Part shown: one piece after another, positions 36,739 to 45,307 of the stretch
Layout of the letters: each line of letters opens with the position of its first letter
Numbering within the stretch: the stretch's first letter is position 1
DNA from: Methanobrevibacter sp.
Lineage (GTDB): Archaea > Methanobacteriota > Methanobacteria > Methanobacteriales > Methanobacteriaceae
Assembly: GCF_017447225.1 (NCBI RefSeq)
Contig: NZ_JAFSNZ010000036.1
Location: 1-51,819 of the forward strand
Direction of reading: 5' to 3'
Length of the DNA stretch: 51,819 nt
The notes under the pieces: model-generated
The model's input: only the letters and a program-made list of their open reading frames with translations
Database searches by the model: none
Told to the model about the DNA's origin: nothing
Program-made: the position numbers and the translations under genes

Positions 36739-38124
36739 ATGAAACGATTTACTAAAATGGAATATGATAATCCAGACGAAATGGTTTTTGGTTTTGCAAA
36801 ACACCCTGTAAAAACAAAGTATGATATCGAAATCGGTGCAGGATATGTCAATCCAATTATCAAAGTAGCTCCTAAAGAAGGCAGTGAAAAGTCAATGGAA
36901 AGTATGGTTGCAGAATGTAAAAATATTGCCATCAGCGCATGTCAAAGAGCATTGAATATAGGTTTGCCTTCTTTCATAATAGAACAGGAACACATTGCTC
37001 AACAGACTGCAAATCCCGAATGGGCAGGCGCCTGTACGCAGGCACAAGTCGAAGTGCTTGAAAAATTCCATGACGAATATGGGATAAAAGTAGCGCTTAA
37101 AGCAACCCCTGCAGATATTAGGGATGAAGAAAAGGGATCAGACTACAGAACATCACAGCAATATCAAAATGTAATGGAATCTGTAGAACAGTGCTGTGAA
37201 AATGGCGCATCAATAATCTGTATTGAAACAACGGGAGGAAAATCCGTTTCAGATTATGGAATATCAAGAGGAGATCCAAGAGCAATTCTCTTTGGTATTG
37301 GAGTATTGGGAAGTATCGATATGGAATTTATGTGGGAGGAAATTGTTAAAATATGTAACAAACACAATGTGATTCCTGGAGGAGATACGAACTGTTCACA
37401 ATCAAATACAGCAATGTTTTTGGCAGGAGGATTGCTTGATAAAGACTGTTCACATACATTGGCAGCGATAGCTAGAGGTATTGGTGCAGGAAACAGTTTA
37501 GTTGCTGTAGAATGCGGTGCAAAAGGACCTCTTAAAGATTGTGGATATGAAAATCCTATTGTTAAAGCAATAAGTGGAGTGCCAATTGCAACCGAAGGTA
37601 AAAATGCTGTGTGCGCACATTCAGATTTGATGGGTAACCTGATTGCCGGAATATGTGACTGCTGGAGTAATGAATCCGTTTATCACAGGGAAGAAATGGG
37701 TGGAACAACACCAGAAGTTTGGCTGCAGGCTACCGGATTTGAAGCTTCATTAATGAACACCGCAATCCAAACCGGTGAAGAAAAAACTCTAAGAGATTTA
37801 TACACATTAACAGACAAATACAGAGATCCACAGGCATTAATCTTAGCATATGACAACGCATACAGAATAGGTCAGGCCATTGTTGAACATGGTGAAGACC
37901 CATATCAAAGAAGTATCGCAGCGGCTCTGGAAGTCGGAGCAATAATTCAGGAAGCAGTAGATTCTAAAAAGATGCAATTGACCAGATTTGAACAGGACAG
38001 CCTGGACAGTGCAATGAGAACATTCAGAAAATTGCCAGAAGACTCTGCCAAATTCATAAAACGTAGCGTAAGAAGATATGGTCGTAAAGTTGAAGATTTC
38101 GACCCTAAAAACTATGAATTATAA
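36739..38124 (+). CDS. mtaB: Methanol:corrinoid methyltransferase
   Basis: 461 residues, full length. It cleaves the C-O bond of methanol and transfers the methyl to the cob(I)amide of MtaC. Zinc ligands known from Methanosarcina barkeri MtaB (E164, C220, C269) are matched here, shifted by one, at E163 (IICIETTGG), C219 (GGDTNCSQSN) and C268 (LKDCGYENP). The TIM-barrel continues to the end with no stop. It heads the operon mtaB-mtaC-activase-mtaA on the plus strand, with its own TATA box and ribosome binding site. Confidence 0.97.
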   Translation: MKRFTKMEYDNPDEMVFGFAKHPVKTKYDIEIGAGYVNPIIKVAPKEGSEKSMESMVAECKNIAISACQRALNIGLPSFIIEQEHIAQQTANPEWAGACTQAQVEVLEKFHDEYGIKVALKATPADIRDEEKGSDYRTSQQYQNVMESVEQCCENGASIICIETTGGKSVSDYGISRGDPRAILFGIGVLGSIDMEFMWEEIVKICNKHNVIPGGDTNCSQSNTAMFLAGGLLDKDCSHTLAAIARGIGAGNSLVAVECGAKGPLKDCGYENPIVKAISGVPIATEGKNAVCAHSDLMGNLIAGICDCWSNESVYHREEMGGTTPEVWLQATGFEASLMNTAIQTGEEKTLRDLYTLTDKYRDPQALILAYDNAYRIGQAIVEHGEDPYQRSIAAALEVGAIIQEAVDSKKMQLTRFEQDSLDSAMRTFRKLPEDSAKFIKRSVRRYGRKVEDFDPKNYEL

Positions 38125-38137
38125 ATGAGGGATTGAA

Positions 38138-38965
38138 ATGAGTTATAAAGATTTAGAAGATAAAATTAACCAAGAAAAAATATCTGTCAGATATAATGTC
38201 GTTGCTGAAGGTGCAGCAATGAAAGCAGAAGATTATCCTGAAGTTAAAGAAATCCTTCCAACAGACGAACCATTCAGAAAAATTGCATTGGAAATATTAT
38301 ATGAAGATAAAATCAATGCACTGAAAGACGTTAAAAAATCACTTGATGATGGTGTTTCACCAATTGAATTAATTAACAACGGTTTGATGAAAGGAATTGA
38401 TGCTGTAAGTACACTATACACCAAAGGAGTTTATTTCTTACCTGATTTAATGCTTGCCGGAGATGCTATGATGGAAAGTGTTAAAGAATGTGAAAAGGTT
38501 CTAGGACGTAAAAGCGATACTAAAGGAACAGTGGTCTGTTTTGTGGCTGAAGGAGACCCTCACGATATCGGTAAAAACTTGATTTTAATGTTTTTAAGAG
38601 CTGGAGGATATGAAGCTATAGACTTAGGTCGTGACGTTCCTGCCCAAAGAGTCGTTGAAGCAGTAAAAGAACACAATCCGTTATTCATGACAGGAACTGC
38701 CCTTATGACCACAACAATGACTGCATTTCCAAAAGTTGTTGAAGCACTTGAAGAAGCAGGTCTTGAAGTTCCTGCTATCGGATGCGGCGGTGGAGCAGTC
38801 CGTAAAGATTATGTGGAAACCATGCCTATGACCGTTTACGGTGTAGAAGCATATCACACTCCAAAACTAGCTGATGCAATATTAAATGACAACAAAAACT
38901 GGGAAGATTTAAGAAAAGAATACAGTGACGTTGTCGGCGAATTCGTATCAGAATATGCGAGTTAA
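38138..38965 (+). CDS. mtaC: Methanol corrinoid protein
   Basis: 275 residues. The corrinoid protein that carries the methyl between MtaB and MtaA. After an N-terminal helical cap (about residues 40-125) comes a Rossmann-like B12 domain with the base-off motif D140-x-H142-x-x-G145 in EGDPHDIGKNL, so H142 is the lower cobalt ligand. Further B12 contacts are in MTGTALMTTTM and CGGGAV. It is 13 bases after mtaB with GAGGGATT as ribosome site. Confidence 0.97.
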   Translation: MSYKDLEDKINQEKISVRYNVVAEGAAMKAEDYPEVKEILPTDEPFRKIALEILYEDKINALKDVKKSLDDGVSPIELINNGLMKGIDAVSTLYTKGVYFLPDLMLAGDAMMESVKECEKVLGRKSDTKGTVVCFVAEGDPHDIGKNLILMFLRAGGYEAIDLGRDVPAQRVVEAVKEHNPLFMTGTALMTTTMTAFPKVVEALEEAGLEVPAIGCGGGAVRKDYVETMPMTVYGVEAYHTPKLADAILNDNKNWEDLRKEYSDVVGEFVSEYAS

Positions 38966-38970
38966 ATAAA

Positions 38971-40566
38971 ATGAATGAAGAATTTGGGATAGCTATAGAT
39001 ATTGGAACAAGCGGTATTCGAGCACAAAGTTATGATTTAAATACCAATAAAACAATATCTACAGCAATAACCTTAAGACATCCCTTGCCGGGAGCCAATG
39101 TTGTCGATCATCTTCATTTCGCACTGGAAATTGGGGTTGATGAAGCACACACATTATTGATGAGAGCTATAAACAAAGTTATCTCCAATTTGGATATTGA
39201 AAATATTAGAAAGATTGCCGTATGCGGAAATCCCATACAGTTATCTCTATTCAACAATATTGAAATTAGGGATTTGGCTTTTTGGGGTGAAAATGCTTTA
39301 AAGGAACAGAACATAACTCCACCATCCAGAAAATCAAAGGTTATCAAATCATCCGAAATCGGATTGGATGCTGGTGATGATGTTGATGTTTACATCCCCC
39401 CTGCGATAAAGCATGAAATCGGTGCTGATGCATTGGCAATGCTTTACAAATCTGATGCCTTAAACAAAAATGAAGATTCATTGATTATTGACTTTGGAAC
39501 CAATGCCGAAATGGCGCTTATTGTTGAAGGTGAAGTTTACACCGCTTCTGCAGCTGCAGGCCCTGCAATTGAAGGACAGACAATAGAAAAAGGCAGACTG
39601 GCTTCCCCAAATACAATTTGTGATATCGAAAAGGAAAATGAATACTGGAGAATGAAAATTCTTGACGATGAGTTATTTACCTGTGATGGTGACCTGATTA
39701 ATCCAAAAACGGGAGAAGTAATTGAAAAAGGCGTTTTTGAAGCAAAAGGAATTACCGGAACCGGTGTTATAGCTGCATTCAGCTTAGCCATAGATGACGG
39801 ATTAATGAATAATGATAAAATTTATCTGCAAGATGATGTTTATCTAACAAAAGATGACATTTCAAATATTGGAAAGGCACTTGGGGCTTTTAGAGCTGGA
39901 GAGTTAACCTTAGCTGAAAGTTCTGATATTTACCTGGACGAAATTGACTCTGTTTATATGGCTGGTGCATCCGGTTTTTATGTGGATGCTAAAAAATCAT
40001 TGAAAATCGGACAGATTCCCCCATCTTCAGCAGAAATATATCAAATTGGAAATACTTCCCTTGCAATGGCAAAGGATATTGTTTTAAACCCAAAATTACT
40101 TGATGAATTGCAGGAAATAGCTGATAATATTGAAAGCAACCATATTATGCTTGCAACATCAGAAATATTCGAGAAAATATATTCACTTGAATTAGCAATG
40201 TATGAACAAGGAATGCCGTTTTCAACATATAAACAATGGCTTTTAAAATATGGCTTTCAGGATCTTCCACCAATTGAAGAAAACCCGGAAATTCATAAAC
40301 TGTTCGAAAGAGACATTGCAGACAGTGGCGAAAATCCAATAAAAACTGTTGATATTTCAAATACAATGACAACACAATTTGATAATTGTATTTACTGTAT
40401 GGAATGTGTAAATAACTGCCCTGAAAATGCATTATCCTTAGATGGAGAAAAATTTAACCTGAGAAGTGATTTATGCTCAGGACTCGGCTGTTTAAGATGC
40501 GTTAGAAACTGCATGCAAAATGCATTCAAATACAATCAATTTTATGAAAAAAGTGATGACTTATGA
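38971..40566 (+). CDS. Corrinoid reductive activase (RamA/MapA family)
   Basis: 531 residues. An ATP-dependent enzyme that reduces inactive Co(II) corrinoid of MtaC to Co(I). The N-terminal part is an ASKHA-type ATPase (AIDIGTSGIRAQ; DFGTNAEMAL; MAGASGFYVDAKK), matching COG3894/DUF4445. The last 70 residues hold two four-cysteine clusters of ferredoxin type (CIYCMECVNNCP and CSGLGCLRCVRNC), as in Methanosarcina RamA. It lies between mtaC and mtaA and overlaps mtaA by four bases (ATGA), which points to dedicated service of the methanol system. Confidence 0.92.
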   Translation: MNEEFGIAIDIGTSGIRAQSYDLNTNKTISTAITLRHPLPGANVVDHLHFALEIGVDEAHTLLMRAINKVISNLDIENIRKIAVCGNPIQLSLFNNIEIRDLAFWGENALKEQNITPPSRKSKVIKSSEIGLDAGDDVDVYIPPAIKHEIGADALAMLYKSDALNKNEDSLIIDFGTNAEMALIVEGEVYTASAAAGPAIEGQTIEKGRLASPNTICDIEKENEYWRMKILDDELFTCDGDLINPKTGEVIEKGVFEAKGITGTGVIAAFSLAIDDGLMNNDKIYLQDDVYLTKDDISNIGKALGAFRAGELTLAESSDIYLDEIDSVYMAGASGFYVDAKKSLKIGQIPPSSAEIYQIGNTSLAMAKDIVLNPKLLDELQEIADNIESNHIMLATSEIFEKIYSLELAMYEQGMPFSTYKQWLLKYGFQDLPPIEENPEIHKLFERDIADSGENPIKTVDISNTMTTQFDNCIYCMECVNNCPENALSLDGEKFNLRSDLCSGLGCLRCVRNCMQNAFKYNQFYEKSDDL

Positions 40567-41570
40567 ATTATAAAGAAAACCTTAAAAAAGCACTTACTGG
40601 TGAAAAAGTAGATGCAAAACCAATAGTTAGTGTGACACAACTCGGAACTATTGATGCAATGAACCAAAATAACATTTCATGGCCAGAGGCCCATAAAGAT
40701 GCTAATCAAATGGCTACATTAGCCAGTTCATTATATGAACTTGCAGGACTTGAATGTGCAAGGCTGCCATTTTGTCTGACTGTAGAGGCTGAAGCACTGG
40801 GCTGTGATGTGAATTTGGGAAACAATGAAAGAGTGCCTGAAGTTGAAATTACACCATTTGAATATGCGGATGATATTGAAGCACCTAATGATTTTCTTAA
40901 AAGAGGAAGGATACCTGTAGTTTTAGAAGCAATTGATATTTTAAAAGAAAAATATGATGAATTGCCTATAATTGTCGGTATTACAGGACCATTCACATTA
41001 ACAGGACACTTGCTGGGAATTGAAAACCTTGTAAGATACATGAAAACGGATGTTGAAGAAGTTGAAATAGCTGTTGAAAACTGTGTTGATGTGAGCATGG
41101 ATTATATAGAAGCTATTCAGGACCATGGAGCGGATGTCATATGTGTCAATGAACCTACTGCATCTCCAGAGTTGATTGCGCCAAATGACTTTAAATCATT
41201 GGTCAAACCAAACCTAGAAGATCTGGCAGATTATATTGAAATTTTAAAGGTTCTGCATATCTGCGGGTCTACACAACCGATAATAAAAGATATGGCCACA
41301 TGCGGTTTTGATGGAATCAGTGTTGAAGAAGCCGTCGACATTCCTCAAGCCCAACAGGAAATTGCAGATATTGATTGCGTTATTTTAGGAAATATCTCAA
41401 CATCAAAAACATTGTTAAGCGGCAATGCAGATGATGTTAAAAATGATGTGAAAAAAGCAATTGATGATGGAATAGACATATTAGCGCCAAGTTGCGGAAT
41501 TGCACCAAACACTCCACTAGACAACATTAAAGCAGCAATTGCAGAGCGAAATGAATATTTCAATCTTTAA
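40563..41570 (+). CDS. mtaA: Methylcobamide:coenzyme M methyltransferase
   Basis: 335 residues of the uroporphyrinogen decarboxylase fold. It moves the methyl from MtaC to coenzyme M, forming methyl-CoM for methyl-coenzyme M reductase. The zinc ligands H232 and C234 (LHICGST) and C311 (APSCGIAP) are all present. The name mtaA rests on linkage to mtaB and mtaC; MtbA-like specificity for methylamines is less likely. It overlaps the activase gene by 4 bases. Its end overlaps the convergent unknown gene at 41560. Confidence 0.93.
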   Translation: MNYKENLKKALTGEKVDAKPIVSVTQLGTIDAMNQNNISWPEAHKDANQMATLASSLYELAGLECARLPFCLTVEAEALGCDVNLGNNERVPEVEITPFEYADDIEAPNDFLKRGRIPVVLEAIDILKEKYDELPIIVGITGPFTLTGHLLGIENLVRYMKTDVEEVEIAVENCVDVSMDYIEAIQDHGADVICVNEPTASPELIAPNDFKSLVKPNLEDLADYIEILKVLHICGSTQPIIKDMATCGFDGISVEEAVDIPQAQQEIADIDCVILGNISTSKTLLSGNADDVKNDVKKAIDDGIDILAPSCGIAPNTPLDNIKAAIAERNEYFNL

Positions 41571-42108
41571 AATTGAATGAAACAAAAATTGTAGCAACAG
41601 AAGAATCTTGGCCATAGCCATATTCTTCTTTTAAATATTCATCACTTTGTGTTGAAGGTGAAGATGAAATTACTTCAGAAATGTTATCAAAGCCATCTAA
41701 TTCAGGAAAAGGAACGGGAGGCAATACAAAATATTCATTACCTTTTTCCAAATTATGATTATGCAACACGTCCTTAAAAATTATAAAATCATCACTTAAA
41801 AATTTAACATCCTCGTCATCACGATACTTTTCTTTTTCAGAGTCCGTGAAAATGTCATGACCTAAAACTTCACCGTCAAAAATTAAAAGCAGCGTTGGAG
41901 ATGGTGGTGGCCTGAAAAAACCCTTTTTAAAAATAACAACTGAACAGTCTCTTTTAAAGCATTCCTGAATACCCTGATTGAAAACGGGAATTAATTCCTC
42001 CGATCTTTGAGACTCAATATCAATGACATTCAATATATCCCGTTTTGACAGTTCAAAAACACCCAGAACACCATCGAGAGATGATAATAATTTTAAAATA
42101 CCTTGCAT
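41560..42108 (-). CDS. Hypothetical methanogen protein downstream of tmk
   Basis: About 182 residues. It contains a central IFKKGFFRPPPSPTLLLIFDGEVLGHD stretch and a polar, proline-containing C-terminal half, with no membrane segment. I do not recognise the family. I chose the ATG at 42106-42108 because TAGGAG, overlapping the tmk stop, is seven bases upstream; a longer frame to 42204 would lie inside tmk. It probably depends on translation of tmk. Its end overlaps mtaA by 11 bases on the opposite strand. Confidence 0.65.
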   Translation of the reverse strand: MQGILKLLSSLDGVLGVFELSKRDILNVIDIESQRSEELIPVFNQGIQECFKRDCSVVIFKKGFFRPPPSPTLLLIFDGEVLGHDIFTDSEKEKYRDDEDVKFLSDDFIIFKDVLHNHNLEKGNEYFVLPPVPFPELDGFDNISEVISSSPSTQSDEYLKEEYGYGQDSSVATIFVSFNFKD

Positions 42109-42115
42109 AAAACTC

Positions 42116-42694
42116 CTACCTAACACAATCAGGACACAATCCCACTTTTGATGCGACAGCCTTTTTAATATCTGAAGAAACTTTATTGATTCCATTATTG
42201 GCATTGATTATTTCATGTTCAAAGTTTTCAGCCAATTTTAAATAGTTTTCTCTAACACCAGTCAAAAATTCTTCATTTTCAAATGTATCCTCGCCGGAAG
42301 TTCTTGCAACAGATGTTTTAACATCCAAATCCAGTAAAATTAATAAATCAGGCTTTTTAGCATACTTATTTAGAATAGCTATCCACTCAGCAGGTTCCTG
42401 ATAGGCAAGTGACGAAATAAATGATCTGTCGGATATGATAACCTTTTTTTCATCTTCCAGTTTATCCATTATCAGCATCCTATCCGCTGCAAAAAGCAAT
42501 CCCAATGTTTTTTGAACTCTGTCTGTTGTTGCATCTGGCCTTTGTAAGATTTTTCTAATTAATTTACCGACTTCTGAATCAGTTGGTTCAACCAAAGTCT
42601 CGACTTCAAGACCATTAGCCTCTAACCATTCCTTTAACATTTGAATTTGAGTGGATTTTCCCGCACCGTCAATTCCTTCAAAAACAATATACAT
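42116..42694 (-). CDS. tmk: Thymidylate kinase
   Basis: 192 residues. It phosphorylates dTMP to dTDP for DNA synthesis. The P-loop FEGIDGAGKSTQ is residues 5-16. The DR(Y/S/H) motif is DRSFISSLAYQEP near residue 89. The LID segment is RTSGEDTFENEEF with arginine. It is the first gene of a unit with the unknown gene 41560-42108. The final three cysteines, CPDC-type at the C-terminus (GLCPDC), form a possible extra metal site not found in all homologues. Confidence 0.95.
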   Translation of the reverse strand: MYIVFEGIDGAGKSTQIQMLKEWLEANGLEVETLVEPTDSEVGKLIRKILQRPDATTDRVQKTLGLLFAADRMLIMDKLEDEKKVIISDRSFISSLAYQEPAEWIAILNKYAKKPDLLILLDLDVKTSVARTSGEDTFENEEFLTGVRENYLKLAENFEHEIINANNGINKVSSDIKKAVASKVGLCPDCVR

Positions 42695-42814
42695 AAAAAT
42701 AATTTTAGTTTAGATAATATTTAAATTATCTGAAAATGGCTTTTTTACAAATAAAATAAATAATACGAAAAACATAATTTAAATTACTATAAAAATATCA
42801 GGGTGTAAAAAATA

Positions 42815-45307
42815 ATGCATTTACAAGAATTATTGGCTCCGGCAGGTTCTTATGACGTGCTTGTTATTGCAGTCAATGCAGGTGCTGATGCAGTTTATAT
42901 TGCAGGACAAAATTATGGTGCTAGAGCTTTTGCTAAAAATTTTACAATGGAAGAAATCGAAAAGGCAGTTACTTATGCTCACTTAAATAACGCCAAAGTC
43001 CATGTCACAGTCAATACATTAATCAATAACTTTGAGATTATTAACGTTCTAGATTATCTATTCAAACTATACCAGATTGGCGTTGATGCAGTTATCGTTC
43101 AGGATTTTGGAATTATTCAGCTTTTAAAGAAATTAATGCCTGATTTGGAAGTCCATGCATCCACACAAATGGCATTGAGCAATTATTCTGCAATCAGATG
43201 GGCTTATGACAACAACATCAAAAGAATTGTTCTTCCAAGAGAAAAATCAATTGAAGAAATCGAAATGATCCACAGCCAGATTGAAAAAGATGATATTGAC
43301 TTGGAACTGGAAGTTTTCGGTCATGGAGCGCTATGTTATTGCGTTTCCGGAAATTGCTATATGTCCTCATACAATAGCGGAAGAAGCGGAAATAGGGGAG
43401 CTTGTGCACAGCCATGCAGACGGGAATACCGTCTGAAATACAGAGGATATAATGTGGGAAACGGATTTCTGTTATCAACACATGACCTTGCAACATACAA
43501 TAATCTGGATGCTATTTCAAAAGCGGGAGTTACATCCCTCAAACTGGAAGGCAGAATGAAATCTGGAGACTATATAGGAACCATTGTCAACAGCTACAGG
43601 AATATAATCGATGGAAATCCCGGTGACTGGCAAAAAGATTTACACCTTGTTTTTAACAGAAGATTCACCAATGGATACATCATGAATGATAAGCCTGGTC
43701 AGGTAATGGGAAGAGGCAGTTCCGGTCATGAAGGATTATATATAGGAGATATAACCAATATTGACGGAACCAAAGTAACGATTGAAATAAAAAACAAAGA
43801 AATTCCTGTTATTCTTGAAAAAGGAGATGGAATAGCATTTAAGTACAACGGCAAAATCAAAGGAATCTATCTTGAAAACATCATCAAACAGGATGAAAAT
43901 GAAATCATCATTGATACGACACGTCTTGTAAAGGTAGGAACTGAAGTGTTTATCAGCTATTCTGCAAAAACCCATGAAAGCCTAAAGCAGTTTAAAAACG
44001 AAACAGTAAAAAACAATATACCAATTAATGTGACATTCAATTTCCAGAAAGACCTGACAGCAAACATTAAAGTCGAATATTATCTTGATGATGAACTGAT
44101 TAATTTCAGATACAAAGGAATTGCAAGATTCGAAAAGGCCAAAAACCGTCCAATAACAAAAGAGTCAATTATTAAACAGCTTGAAAAAACAGGCGGAACA
44201 TCATTTTACATGGAAAAAATCAGATTCAATGACATGCCAGAGGATTTATTCATTCCGATAAGCGGATTGAATAAAATCAGAAGAGAAATTCTTGATAAAG
44301 CTGAAGAATTATTATTAAATCATTATACTCCAACCAAAAAGTCAATAAAATCAACTAGAAAAAAATTGGAAGAATTCAAAAACAATTATGAATCTTATGA
44401 AAATAAGACCAATAAAAAAGCAAAACTGTCCCTTTTTGCCAATGATTTAAATCAGATTAGAGCGGCAAACGGTTTTAATTTGAAAAGAATATATCTTGAT
44501 GTGAATTGCCTGTACAATAACCCTGAGGATTACTACGAAAACATTGAAGATATCTTAAAAGAGGCAATACGAATTGCACCTGAAATTGAAATTGTTTGGG
44601 TTTTATCATCATTTATAAATGAATTTGAATTAATAAAAGCAAAAAACATTATAAAAGAATTGGAAGCAGAAGGATACTTAATTTCAGTCATGGTTGACTC
44701 ACCGGGAGCAGAAAAGATATTTGACTGTCCTGTATATGGAAACCATAATCTTAATGTATGGAACTCATTTACTGTGGAAAATCTGTCAAAATATAACGGA
44801 CTGATATTGTCCTGTGAACTTTCCGGACGTGAAATTAAAGAAATAACCCATAAAAATTACATTAAAAATACCGATTTGGAAATGATTGTCCACGGCAACC
44901 TGGAAGTTATTGTGAGTCGTGACGACTTTTCAAACCTAAACGATGGAAGAGATTTCATCATAGGAAATAATGCGGAATATGCAACATTGGAAGATAAGAA
45001 AAGGAAAAAATTCAAATATAAAGTATTCTTTGACTATAATCGCCAAAGCCATATCCTGAATAAGGATTGCTTATGTTTGATTGAAGAGATGAATGAAATA
45101 AAAACTTTGAATTTGGATAATCTTATTGTTGACTGCAGATATTCAACAGAAGAGTATACCAAAAATATATTGGCAATCTATAATGATAGTTTGGGCGATA
45201 TTTCACAGGAAAAGCTGAATGAATTTAAATACGAGATAATGGACTTTTCACAGTCATACATTAATAAAGGAAATTATATTGAAGGAAGATTACATGAGGA
45301 TACCTGA
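42815..45307 (+). CDS. U32 family protein, long form, first of a tandem pair
   Basis: 830 residues. The U32 name implies a peptidase, but characterised members (RlhA, TrhP, UbiU/UbiV) are iron-sulfur proteins in hydroxylation of RNA or quinone precursors. The TIM-barrel core begins LQELLAPAGSYD. A cluster motif is formed by C174, C181, C197 and C201 (GALCYCVSGNC then ACAQPC), plus C176. The C-terminal half has the collagenase-like DUF3656 region and a helical tail. It is longer than E. coli RlhA (about 650). It is coupled to the second U32 gene by a 14-base overlap. Confidence 0.87.
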   Translation: MHLQELLAPAGSYDVLVIAVNAGADAVYIAGQNYGARAFAKNFTMEEIEKAVTYAHLNNAKVHVTVNTLINNFEIINVLDYLFKLYQIGVDAVIVQDFGIIQLLKKLMPDLEVHASTQMALSNYSAIRWAYDNNIKRIVLPREKSIEEIEMIHSQIEKDDIDLELEVFGHGALCYCVSGNCYMSSYNSGRSGNRGACAQPCRREYRLKYRGYNVGNGFLLSTHDLATYNNLDAISKAGVTSLKLEGRMKSGDYIGTIVNSYRNIIDGNPGDWQKDLHLVFNRRFTNGYIMNDKPGQVMGRGSSGHEGLYIGDITNIDGTKVTIEIKNKEIPVILEKGDGIAFKYNGKIKGIYLENIIKQDENEIIIDTTRLVKVGTEVFISYSAKTHESLKQFKNETVKNNIPINVTFNFQKDLTANIKVEYYLDDELINFRYKGIARFEKAKNRPITKESIIKQLEKTGGTSFYMEKIRFNDMPEDLFIPISGLNKIRREILDKAEELLLNHYTPTKKSIKSTRKKLEEFKNNYESYENKTNKKAKLSLFANDLNQIRAANGFNLKRIYLDVNCLYNNPEDYYENIEDILKEAIRIAPEIEIVWVLSSFINEFELIKAKNIIKELEAEGYLISVMVDSPGAEKIFDCPVYGNHNLNVWNSFTVENLSKYNGLILSCELSGREIKEITHKNYIKNTDLEMIVHGNLEVIVSRDDFSNLNDGRDFIIGNNAEYATLEDKKRKKFKYKVFFDYNRQSHILNKDCLCLIEEMNEIKTLNLDNLIVDCRYSTEEYTKNILAIYNDSLGDISQEKLNEFKYEIMDFSQSYINKGNYIEGRLHEDT

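Noticed and set aside
42109-42204. Upstream extension of the unknown gene behind tmk
   Set aside because: It would lie inside tmk, and a ribosome binding site directly precedes the later ATG at 42108.
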